In this document: positions 6,408-14,064 of the stretch, in pieces | How the letters are laid out: every line of letters begins with the position of its first letter | Position numbering within the stretch: position 1 is the stretch's first letter | Origin: Planctomycetota bacterium | Lineage (GTDB): Bacteria; Planctomycetota; Phycisphaerae; Phycisphaerales; UBA1924 | NCBI GenBank assembly: GCA_023432465.1 | Contig: JAEYUO010000013.1 | Coordinates: 1 to 19,745, forward strand | Length of the DNA: 19,745 nucleotides | Direction of reading: 5' to 3' | The notes under the pieces: generated by a model | The model's database searches: none | What the model was told of the DNA's origin: nothing | The model's input: the letters and a program-made list of their open reading frames with translations, nothing else | Program-made: the position numbers and the translations under genes

Positions 6408-7742
6408 CTACTTGCGCTCATTCGCCCGTTTCAGTATCTTCGCCTGATCCTTGATGCTGTCGCGGAGCATGGAGCGGAGCGAGTCAGTCTGCTGGCGGGA
6501 CATCCCCGTTTTGTCGAGGTCCACGGTGATGGCGTTGAACCAGACGGCCTTGTCCTCCGCGAAGCCGAGCTCTGCGAGGCGGGCCTCAAGGTCGGGCATG
6601 TGGCCTGCGCCGTAGATCACGGCGATGTTCTTCTTGTCGGGCTCGTGCTCCAGCACGCCGACGAGATCGTCCAGCACCACCTGGTTGCGGTCCTTGACGA
6701 TGACATCCATGATCCGACCCATCTCGCCGGGCATGACATCCATCAGCTCATCCGCCTGGCCGAGAACCTCGACCATCATCGCCTTGGCGAGCGTCGAGAA
6801 CATCTGGTTGGAGCCGATGAAGCGGAGGAGTGTCCCGGCGACCTTCGCGCCAAACGACTGCCCGCCAAGCGTCTGGAAGAGTTCATCGGCATCGCCGCCG
6901 GAGCCGGTGATGCGCTCGGTGACCTGATCGACTGAAAGATCGCTGTTCCGCCAGTTCGCGCCGGAATGGTCCATCGCATCGAGCTGGAAGACCAGCCCCA
7001 GCGCGCCCGCGAGTTGCTGCTGGATGCCGCCCTCGGACTGATCGGGGATCTCCGAATCGGAGATGGGCTTCTGGTCCGACAGCCGGATGTCCGCCGCGAT
7101 ACCCTCGCCGCCGGTCTTGCCATCGGCACCCAGGCTAAACAACTCGAAGCCGCCCGCACCGACCTCGCCGCTCAACAGCGTGTACGCGATCGCGTTCCCC
7201 CAGGCGTCGGTCATGGATGCGGCGACCAGCGGCGCGATCCGCTCATCGAGCGTCTCTCCCTTGGCGGAGGGCGTGGTCAGATCCGTGAGCGCGGCGGGAA
7301 GCTGGCCTCGGGCGGACTCGTGCATCTTGACGGCGACACCGAGGAACCGAAGCCGCTTCTTCGTGGCATCGACCTTGTCCTCATCTGTCGCGCCGAGGTC
7401 ATGATCATGCCGCCCCGCGCCCGGCGGCTTGACGCCTTCGTACAGCACAACGTCCTTGGTGTCGAGCGACTCCTGGAGGGCGCGGTAGTACGACCTGTCG
7501 CCGACATGGACCGCCGAAGCGAGCCAGATCACCCGCTCATCACTCTTTCGCTTGAAGGAACGCGCGGCGACCTGGAGCGAGACCTTGTTGTTCGCGTTGT
7601 CATCGGCAACGCGGATCCATCGCTGGGCCTGCTCGGGCTGAGCGGCGGCGGCCGGCAGGGACGCGATCCCCGCCATGGCGACGGCGACGGCCAGCACACC
7701 GGAACGGGAGATCGATCGGCAAACAGAGCGAAAAAGGGTCAT
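6408..7742 (-). CDS. Secreted TraB/TIKI-like protein with an embedded GspG-type pseudopilin domain
   Basis: A 444-residue exported protein; the signal peptide is about residues 1-34, ending in AAAA-QPEQ. Residues 70-104 carry TraB/PrgY/GumN (TIKI) family hallmarks: SAVHVG with H79, then VVLYEGV with E102. The second half follows at about 240-410 and includes IAVIYGAGHMPDLEARL (373-389), the family's second conserved histidine motif. Between them, residues 123-225 match the C-terminal domain of the type II secretion major pseudopilin GspG: FLGVAVKMHESARGQLP, DAWGNAIAY and FSLGADGKTGGEG..ADI, the last being GspG's calcium-binding loop. The pilin hydrophobic helix and prepilin peptidase site are absent. 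TIKI relatives are metal-dependent proteases; the function here is unknown. ATG 7742 is preferred over 7826 because it begins the signal peptide and has GGAG about 9 bp upstream. Confidence 0.8.
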   Translation of the reverse strand: MTLFRSVCRSISRSGVLAVAVAMAGIASLPAAAAQPEQAQRWIRVADDNANNKVSLQVAARSFKRKSDERVIWLASAVHVGDRSYYRALQESLDTKDVVLYEGVKPPGAGRHDHDLGATDEDKVDATKKRLRFLGVAVKMHESARGQLPAALTDLTTPSAKGETLDERIAPLVAASMTDAWGNAIAYTLLSGEVGAGGFELFSLGADGKTGGEGIAADIRLSDQKPISDSEIPDQSEGGIQQQLAGALGLVFQLDAMDHSGANWRNSDLSVDQVTERITGSGGDADELFQTLGGQSFGAKVAGTLLRFIGSNQMFSTLAKAMMVEVLGQADELMDVMPGEMGRIMDVIVKDRNQVVLDDLVGVLEHEPDKKNIAVIYGAGHMPDLEARLAELGFAEDKAVWFNAITVDLDKTGMSRQQTDSLRSMLRDSIKDQAKILKRANERK

Positions 7743-7907
7743 CAGATTGCTCCAGAGGAGGGCGAGGTCTGCCCGGCGGTGGTCGATGCGGCGAGAATAC
7801 GCGGGCGAGCGGTCAAGGGAATGCAATCCACAGCCCCTCCTTGTACATCATTGGGGGGTGGCGGGTTACGTTTCCGGGTAAGCTGATGGGACTTCTGGAG
7901 ACCGCCC

Positions 7908-8363
7908 ATGAAAGAGATCGTCGCCACAGTGCACATGCAGGCCCCGCCCGCGGCCGTCTTTGCCGCGTGCACGGACTTTGCCGGCGCGGCAGAACGCATC
8001 ACGGCCATCACGAAGATGGAAGTGCTGACACCCGGACCGGTGGGCAAGGGCACACGATTCCGCGAGACGCGCAAGATGATGGGCAAGGAAGCGACCGAGA
8101 CGATGGAAGTGATCGAGTTCACCCAGGACCGGTCGTACGTGCTGGGGGCGGAGAGTTGCGGATGCCGCTACCGCACGGAACTGACGTTCACACCCAGCGG
8201 GGGCGGGACCGATGTCAGCATCCACTTCCGCGGCACGCCCCTGACCTTTATGGCAAGGATGATGGCGGCCGTGATGGCCCCGATGATGTCGGGCATGCTC
8301 CGGAAGTGCCTCGAGGGGGATCTTGCGGATATCAAGAAGCACGTCGAGGCGAAGGCCCAATAG
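7908..8363 (+). CDS. SRPBCC (START-like, polyketide cyclase) family protein
   Basis: A 151-residue cytoplasmic protein. It opens with a strand, VATVHMQAPPAAVFAACTDF, typical of the SRPBCC/polyketide cyclase fold. Mid strands are VGKGTRFRETR and TETMEVIEFTQDRSYVLG. It closes with a long amphipathic helix, MAPMMSGMLRKCLEGDLADI, as in lipid-binding or coenzyme Q-binding members. These proteins form a deep hydrophobic pocket; the ligand cannot be predicted. The ATG at 7908 has GGAG 7-8 bp upstream. It is divergent from the TraB-like gene across 165 bp, where I see no confident promoter. Its stop is 3 bp from the stop of hrpA on the opposite strand. Confidence 0.8.
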   Translation: MKEIVATVHMQAPPAAVFAACTDFAGAAERITAITKMEVLTPGPVGKGTRFRETRKMMGKEATETMEVIEFTQDRSYVLGAESCGCRYRTELTFTPSGGGTDVSIHFRGTPLTFMARMMAAVMAPMMSGMLRKCLEGDLADIKKHVEAKAQ

Positions 8364-8366
8364 GAC

Positions 8367-11300
8367 TCAGGCTCTGCCGCCGAGGTTCTCCCACGCCTGC
8401 GTGAGCCGCTTGGTCGAAACAGGAACCGCCGCGCGAAGCTCCTGGGCGAACAACGAGACGCGGAACTCCTCGATGAGCCACCGGAACTCGCCGACCGGGG
8501 AGCGGCCGCGATCGGCCGCCAGCAGTTCCTTGTGCGCGGCCTCAAGTTCCATCCACGCCCGCCAGAATGGCGCAACCTCCGCGAGCTTCTGGGCATCGCG
8601 GGCGATTGAGTACGGCGGATCCGCCGCGGCACGCTCGATGCGGATGCGCATGGCGAGAAGGTAGATCGGCACGCGCGCAAGGTGTCGCCAAGGCGTGCGA
8701 GAGAGAAACCCGGGATACACGAGGCGCTGGAGCTGGGCCCGCATGTCGGCGACGGCCTGGTCCCATGCGGGGGGGAACTGGTTCGACAACGCTAACGTCA
8801 GCGGCTGGTACTCCTTGAGCAGTTCTTCGACGATCGTGCACGCCTCGCTCCCGGCCTTGCCGAGCTGATTCCACCCGGCATCGAGCCGCTTGTCGAACGC
8901 CAGCTTGGTGCGGACTTCGTGTGCGGGGATGAGCAGCGCGGGGACGGGCGTCCGCGGGTTCTGATCTGCCCCGAAGACGCGGTCGCCGACCACCTCGGTC
9001 ATCTCTTCGAGGAACCGGTCCGGGCGTTCAACACTCGCATACAGCAGCCTCACCCGCTCGATCCCGGGTCGATGCTCGATAAGCGACCGCACCTGATCGC
9101 GGACCTGGATGAGCAGCAGCCGCTTCAGGCCGTCCCGCATCGCCGCATCGGCCGCGGCCTTGGTATCAAACAGCCGCAGCGCAGCGCGGCGACATCCGTT
9201 CTTGTCCACTTCTTCAACGAGCGCGGGAAATGCCCGCAGCCCCTGCGTCTCGCCTGCCCGACCCACGCCGCCCGTCCCCCCGCTCCCTCCCACCGTGATC
9301 TCGACAGGCAGTTCGAACATGGGCTCGCTGCCCAGGTCCCACACCCGCACATCCTCCCGCGAGAACGGCCCGCGCGACAGCGACCGGATCGCCTCCGCCC
9401 GCCGCTGCTCCAGCCGCTTCAGCACACCAGGCCAGTCTCGCCCCTCCGCCACCAATGCCCCCGCCTCATCAACCACCCTGAAGTTCGCCCGCAGGTGCGG
9501 CGGAAGCTGGTCGGGGTTCCACGACGTCGGCGCGATCACGACGCCCGAATGCCGCGACAGCCGCGTCGCCAGCACCTCCAGCAGATCGCCCTTGCCGAAG
9601 GGAAGGTCCTTGAGCGCGGCATCCGCAAACTGCGGCGCGGGCGCAAAGCTCGCTCGCAGCGATTTCGGCAAGGTGCGGATGAGCTCGATCGCCTTCTCTC
9701 GCAGCATCCCCGGCACGAGCCACTCCAGCGGCCGCGGATCAAACGACCACGCCTGCGCGAGCGGCACCGTCACCGTCAGCCCATCCACCGGCGCGCCGGG
9801 CTCGTACGCATACTCCAGCCGAAGATTCAGCTTCTCCCCCGCCGCGCCCTTGAAGGCGTAGCGATCCGGGAATGCTCCTTCGCCGGGGAGGTTGACCTCG
9901 GGATCGAGCAGATCCTGCAAGCTCATGAACAGCAGCCGCGGATCCTTCGCCTCCGCCTTGCGCCGCCATCGCTCAAACCCCGGCCCCGAGTACACCTCTT
10001 CACCCACCCGCTTGTCGTAGAACGCAAACCGCGCGGTCGCATCCTTCAGCAGGCCCTGCTTGCGCGTGCGCGCCTCAAGGTCCGCGACCTGCTTCACGAG
10101 CTTGTGGTTGTGGTCAAAGAACGCCGCGGGCGTGAGATACTCGCCCATCACCAGCGCGTGGTGAATGAAGAGCGCGCGGCTCGTCATCGGGTCGATCGGC
10201 CCGTAGTGCACGTTCCGCCGCTTGACGATATCGAGCCCCAGCAGCGACACGCGCTCAAGCGCATCCACCTGCGCCACATCCGGCCGCCAGTGCGGCTCCG
10301 TGTAGCTCTTCTTCAGCAGGTGCCCCGCGAGCGGTCCGGCCACCTCCTCGATCCACTTCGGATCGATGGCCGCGCACGTCCGGGCATACAGACGCGTCGT
10401 CCGCACCAGTTCCGCCGCCATGATCCACTTCGGCTGCTTCTTGAACAGGCCCGAGCCCGGGAACACGTAGAACTTCAACGCGCGCGTCCCGTCATACTCA
10501 AACCCCGGCGGCTTGTCGCTCTTGCGCCCGATGTTGCTCAGCAGCCCCGCGAGGATCGCCTTGTGCACCGCCGCGTATCGCGCCTCGTGCTCGATATCCC
10601 GAGGCGGCAACCGTCCAGCCCCGTGTGCCCCGTGCCTTCCCCTTGTGCCCTCGCCTCCGCCTTCACCCAGATTCACTTCCCGCGTCGCCGGCCTCTGTCC
10701 ACCCTGCCGCGGCACGGAACTCCGTGCATCCCTCGCACCCGTCGCAGTCACCTCCTGTCCGCGTTTCTCAAGGTGCACAAGCTGACGCCACACATCCTGC
10801 CACTCCCGCATCCGCATGAAGTTCAGGAAGCTGTCCTTGCACCACTTCCGCAGCTTCGAGCTGCTCAGGTTCTCCTGCTGCACCTGCCACGCGCCCCACA
10901 GCTTCAGCCAGCCCATGAAGTCCGACTGCGGGTCGCGGAACTGCTCGTGCGCCGCATCCGCCTGCTCGGCCTTGGAAACCGGCCGCTCGCGCGGGTCCTG
11001 CACGCTCAACGCCGCGGCGATCACCAGCACATCACCCAGCACGCTCGCCCCGGAGTTCTCCCGCGCCGCGAGGATCATCCGCCCGATCCGCGGATCGATC
11101 GGCAGCCGCGCAAGCTCGCGCCCGATCGGGCAGATCTCGCCGCGATCATCGACCGCCCCGATCTCCAGAAGCGTGTCATACCCGTCGTGCACCAGCCGCT
11201 CATCCGGCCGGTCGATGAGCGGGAAGTTTTCGATGCGTCCCAGCCCCAGCGACTTCATCTGCAGGATCGCGCTCGCCAGGTTCGTCCGCAGGATCTCCGG

Positions 11301-12779
11301 CTCGGTGAACGGCAGCCGCTTGCCGTAGTCCTCTTCCGAGTACAGCCGGATCGCGATGCCCGGGGCGATGCGCCCGCACCGCCCCGAGCGCTGGTTCGCG
11401 CTCGCCCGCGAGATCGACTCGATCGGCAGCCGCTGCACCTTGATCCGCGGCGAATAGCGGCTGATGCGGGCAAGGCCGGAATCCACGACGAAGCCGATTC
11501 CCGGAACGGTGAGGGAGGTTTCCGCGACGTTGGTCGCGAGCACGATGCGCCGCGTCCCGCCGGTCCCCTGCTTGAAGACGCGGTCCTGCTCCTCGTTCGT
11601 CAGCCGCGCGAACAGCGGCAGAACCTCGCCCGCCCGCGGCAGGTGGCGGCGGAGAACATCCGCCATCTCACGAATTTCCCGCTCCCCCGAAAGGAAGACC
11701 AGAATGTCCCGTGCGTTTCCATGGGTCGGCGTCTCGGGCGAGGTGATCTCTCGCACCGCCTCCACCACGCCGCGTTGCAGCGGGTTGAGATCATCGTCCT
11801 CTGACTCAACAGGCGCGCGATAGCGGACCTCGACGGGATACGTGCGGCCGGAGACTTCGAGGACGGGCACGGCAGTTGCCTCGCGCAGAGGCGCAGAGGC
11901 GCGGAGGGAGGCTGAAGATGAAGACGAACCACTCTCGGTGGTTGGTTGGGTATGCGGCCTTGAATGACTGGCATCAAGTGTTGGAGCTGATTCGAAGAAT
12001 GCCTTGAATCGACCCGGATCGATCGTCGCGGATGTGATGATCACCTTCAGGTCTGGCCGCTTGCCGGAATCGATCAGGTTCTTGAGGTACCCCAGCAGGA
12101 AGTCGATGTTCAGGCTGCGCTCGTGCGCTTCATCGATGATCAACGTGTCGTAGTGGGCGAGCATCCGATCGCCTTGAGTCTCGGCGAGCAAGATGCCGTC
12201 GGTCATCACCTTGATGTACGGCGTGTGGTGACGCGTGACCGGCGCGCCGGTCGCATCCAAAGCGGCGGCATCCCGCCGCGGCTGCCGTCCGCCACCACCA
12301 CCGCCCGACAAGTCCGTAAACCGCACCTTATACCCAACGCCGTTGCCGACCTGCAGGTTGAGCTCTTCGGCGATCCGCGCCGCCACCGACCGCGCCGCGA
12401 TCCGCCGCGGCTGCGTGTGCCCGATGATCCCGTGCCGGCCGCGGCCAGCCTCAAGGCACAACTTGGGCAACTGTGTGGTCTTGCCCGATCCCGTTTCGCC
12501 GCAGACGACAACGACCTGATGCTCCCCGATCGCCTTGAGAATGTCATCCTTCCGCTGAACGACCGGCAGATCGGCCGGGTAGGTCGGACGCGGGGCGTTG
12601 CGTTCACGGACCTCGACCCGCTCAACCGCGCGGGCGAGCTCTTCCCGCCATGCCGGGGGCGGATCATCGGGATGCTGGGCCACCAGGCCGCGGGCCCGCG
12701 AGCGCAGGCGGAACCAATCGACCAGCATGATGCGGTCGAGGTCGCGGCGGAGGGCAGGGTCTCGGAGCCAGTGGGACAC
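8367..12779 (-). CDS. hrpA: ATP-dependent RNA helicase HrpA (DEAH box)
   Basis: A 1470-residue DEAH helicase; E. coli HrpA is about 1300. Walker A is GETGSGKT (94-101), then HTQPRRIAAR (121-130), DEAH (216-219), SAT (250-252) and motif VI QRSGRCGR (463-470). Winged-helix/ratchet regions follow (for example IDPRIGRMILAA, 561-572) and a long C-terminal DUF3418-type region. HrpA acts on RNA and, in E. coli, rescues stalled or collided ribosomes. The extra length comes from non-conserved, low-complexity loops at about 158-186, 267-304, 676-726 and near 1155-1175. At least three of these are encoded by palindromes or octamer repeats, and all sit between conserved motifs, so the enzyme should still fold. 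It is the last gene of a same-strand run, 32 bp after the cystathionine lyase gene. Confidence 0.96.
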   Translation of the reverse strand: MSHWLRDPALRRDLDRIMLVDWFRLRSRARGLVAQHPDDPPPAWREELARAVERVEVRERNAPRPTYPADLPVVQRKDDILKAIGEHQVVVVCGETGSGKTTQLPKLCLEAGRGRHGIIGHTQPRRIAARSVAARIAEELNLQVGNGVGYKVRFTDLSGGGGGGRQPRRDAAALDATGAPVTRHHTPYIKVMTDGILLAETQGDRMLAHYDTLIIDEAHERSLNIDFLLGYLKNLIDSGKRPDLKVIITSATIDPGRFKAFFESAPTLDASHSRPHTQPTTESGSSSSSASLRASAPLREATAVPVLEVSGRTYPVEVRYRAPVESEDDDLNPLQRGVVEAVREITSPETPTHGNARDILVFLSGEREIREMADVLRRHLPRAGEVLPLFARLTNEEQDRVFKQGTGGTRRIVLATNVAETSLTVPGIGFVVDSGLARISRYSPRIKVQRLPIESISRASANQRSGRCGRIAPGIAIRLYSEEDYGKRLPFTEPEILRTNLASAILQMKSLGLGRIENFPLIDRPDERLVHDGYDTLLEIGAVDDRGEICPIGRELARLPIDPRIGRMILAARENSGASVLGDVLVIAAALSVQDPRERPVSKAEQADAAHEQFRDPQSDFMGWLKLWGAWQVQQENLSSSKLRKWCKDSFLNFMRMREWQDVWRQLVHLEKRGQEVTATGARDARSSVPRQGGQRPATREVNLGEGGGEGTRGRHGAHGAGRLPPRDIEHEARYAAVHKAILAGLLSNIGRKSDKPPGFEYDGTRALKFYVFPGSGLFKKQPKWIMAAELVRTTRLYARTCAAIDPKWIEEVAGPLAGHLLKKSYTEPHWRPDVAQVDALERVSLLGLDIVKRRNVHYGPIDPMTSRALFIHHALVMGEYLTPAAFFDHNHKLVKQVADLEARTRKQGLLKDATARFAFYDKRVGEEVYSGPGFERWRRKAEAKDPRLLFMSLQDLLDPEVNLPGEGAFPDRYAFKGAAGEKLNLRLEYAYEPGAPVDGLTVTVPLAQAWSFDPRPLEWLVPGMLREKAIELIRTLPKSLRASFAPAPQFADAALKDLPFGKGDLLEVLATRLSRHSGVVIAPTSWNPDQLPPHLRANFRVVDEAGALVAEGRDWPGVLKRLEQRRAEAIRSLSRGPFSREDVRVWDLGSEPMFELPVEITVGGSGGTGGVGRAGETQGLRAFPALVEEVDKNGCRRAALRLFDTKAAADAAMRDGLKRLLLIQVRDQVRSLIEHRPGIERVRLLYASVERPDRFLEEMTEVVGDRVFGADQNPRTPVPALLIPAHEVRTKLAFDKRLDAGWNQLGKAGSEACTIVEELLKEYQPLTLALSNQFPPAWDQAVADMRAQLQRLVYPGFLSRTPWRHLARVPIYLLAMRIRIERAAADPPYSIARDAQKLAEVAPFWRAWMELEAAHKELLAADRGRSPVGEFRWLIEEFRVSLFAQELRAAVPVSTKRLTQAWENLGGRA
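10712..10727. repeat. Inverted repeat within an hrpA insertion
   Basis: GCACGG and CCGTGC form a perfect 6-bp stem with an AACT loop. It lies in the DNA encoding the HrpA insertion at about residues 676-726, next to C-rich imperfect repeats at about 10615-10675. It is read in-frame. Confidence 0.75.
11882..11905. repeat. Octamer tandem repeat (GCGCAGAG) inside hrpA
   Basis: Three 8-bp units, GCGCAGAG, GCGCAGAG and GCGCGGAG, within about a base of the stated limits. On the coding strand they encode the LRASAPLRE part of a loop at about residues 267-304. E. coli HrpA has only a few residues at this place before EVSGRTYPVEVRY. Confidence 0.8.
12262..12279. repeat. Inverted repeat within the first hrpA insertion
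   Basis: GCGGCGG and CCGCCGC form a perfect 7-bp stem with a CATC loop, preceded by CATCCAAA. It encodes part of the non-conserved loop at about residues 158-186 of HrpA, just before the conserved YIKVMTDGILL segment. Confidence 0.8.
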
Positions 12780-12811
12780 AGATCAGACTGTAGAGGGCGT
12801 CACCGAGTCCA

Positions 12812-14005
12812 TCACTTCGCCGCCTTCAGCGCGTGCTCAAGATCCGCGATGATGTCATCGCAGTTCTCGATCCCGCAGCTCAGGCGGATCAGCGTGTCGC
12901 TGATGCCCAGCGTCTTTCGCTGGTCGGCGGGCACGCTGGCGTGTGTCATGATCGCCGGGTGATCAACGAGCGACTCGACGCCGCCGAGGCTCTCGGCCAG
13001 CGCGAAGACGCGGACGTTCTCCAGGAACTTGCGGGCCTCGGGCAAGCCGCCCTTGATGAAGAACGTGATCATGCCCGTGAAGCCCTTCATCTGCTTCTTC
13101 GCAAGCTCATGCTGCGGGTGGCAGGTGAGGCCCGGGTAGACCGTTCGCTCGACGCCAGGGTGCTTGGCAAGCCATTCCGCTACGCGCTGGCCCGTCGCGT
13201 TGTGCCGCTCCATGCGGACGGCGAGGGTTTTGATGCCGCGGAGCACCATGTAGGAATCGAACGGCCCGAGCACCGCGCCGACGGCGTTCTGGTGAAAGCG
13301 GACCTTCTGCGCAAGCGTCAGGTCCTTGCAGACCAGCAGACCCGCGACAGCATCGGAGTGCCCGCCGAGGTACTTCGTCGCCGAGTGCATGACCATGTCA
13401 AAGCCATGCTCCAGCGGCCGCTGGTTGTACGGCGAAGCGAACGTGTTGTCGCCGACGATGATCGCGCGGGGCGACTTCTGCCGCACCAGCTTCGCCGCGC
13501 CGGTCAGGTCCACAATCTTCAGCGTCGGGTTTGTCGGCGTCTCGATCCACACCAGCTTGGTCTTGGCGCTCAGCGCCTCGCCCAGCTTGTTCAGGTCGGT
13601 CATATCGACGTACTTGATCTTCAAGCCCTGCGACCTCGCGGCGACCCGCGAGAACAGACGGTTCGTCCCGCCGTAGACATCGTCCATGCAGACGACCTCA
13701 TCGCCGGCATCCAGCAGCTCGAGCACCGTCGTCGTCGCGGCGAGCCCGCTCGCAAACGCGAACCCGCCGCACGACGGGTCATCCTTCTCTTCGATCGCCG
13801 AGCCTTCGAGCTTCGCGATCATCCGCTCCAGCGCGTACCGCGTCGGGTTGTGCGACCGCGAGTACTCAAACCCCGCGTGCTCGCCGGGGGAACGCTGGGC
13901 GTAGGTGGAAGCGACGGAGATCGGCGGCATCACCGCCCCGGTGACGGGGTCGGGGTGCTGGCCGGCGTGGATGACCTTGGTGTCGAAGTTGTCGGAGTGG
14001 TGCAT
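12812..14005 (-). CDS. Cystathionine gamma-lyase / gamma-synthase family PLP enzyme
   Basis: A 397-residue PLP-dependent enzyme of the Cys/Met metabolism family. The PLP lysine is K211 in MHSATKYLGGHSD. Cofactor and substrate contacts are visible: Y48 and R50 in EYSRSHNPTR, Y111 in DDVYGGT, and D186 in GDNTFASP. The C-terminal block SLGGVESLVDHPAIMTHASV reads more like cystathionine gamma-lyase than E. coli MetB. The neighbouring cystathionine beta-synthase supports a lyase role: cystathionine to cysteine, 2-oxobutyrate and ammonia. Family enzymes are hard to tell apart by sequence, so gamma-synthase remains possible. The start ATG at 14005 lacks a strong Shine-Dalgarno. It lies 59 bp after the beta-synthase gene, across a palindrome. 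Confidence 0.93.
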   Translation of the reverse strand: MHHSDNFDTKVIHAGQHPDPVTGAVMPPISVASTYAQRSPGEHAGFEYSRSHNPTRYALERMIAKLEGSAIEEKDDPSCGGFAFASGLAATTTVLELLDAGDEVVCMDDVYGGTNRLFSRVAARSQGLKIKYVDMTDLNKLGEALSAKTKLVWIETPTNPTLKIVDLTGAAKLVRQKSPRAIIVGDNTFASPYNQRPLEHGFDMVMHSATKYLGGHSDAVAGLLVCKDLTLAQKVRFHQNAVGAVLGPFDSYMVLRGIKTLAVRMERHNATGQRVAEWLAKHPGVERTVYPGLTCHPQHELAKKQMKGFTGMITFFIKGGLPEARKFLENVRVFALAESLGGVESLVDHPAIMTHASVPADQRKTLGISDTLIRLSCGIENCDDIIADLEHALKAAK

Positions 14006-14037
14006 GTGTAACTACCAGAATGAGTCGTATGGGTCAC

Positions 14038-14057
14038 ATAGGTCCTCTAGGACCTAT
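14038..14057. repeat. Hairpin-forming palindrome between the two cystathionine genes
   Basis: ATAGGTCC and GGACCTAT form a perfect 8-bp stem with a TCTA loop. Degenerate related units (GAGTCGTAT, GGGTCACATA) sit just to its left at about 14021-14040. It lies in the 59-bp gap of an apparent operon and is less GC-rich than its surroundings. It could modulate read-through or mRNA decay. No T-run follows on the minus strand, so a classic terminator is unlikely. Confidence 0.85.
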
Positions 14058-14064
14058 TGCAGAT

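Noticed and set aside
8919..11804. 961-codon plus-strand open frame antisense to hrpA
   Set aside because: No recognisable domain and strongly biased composition. It is a mirror of the helicase gene's GC-rich codons.
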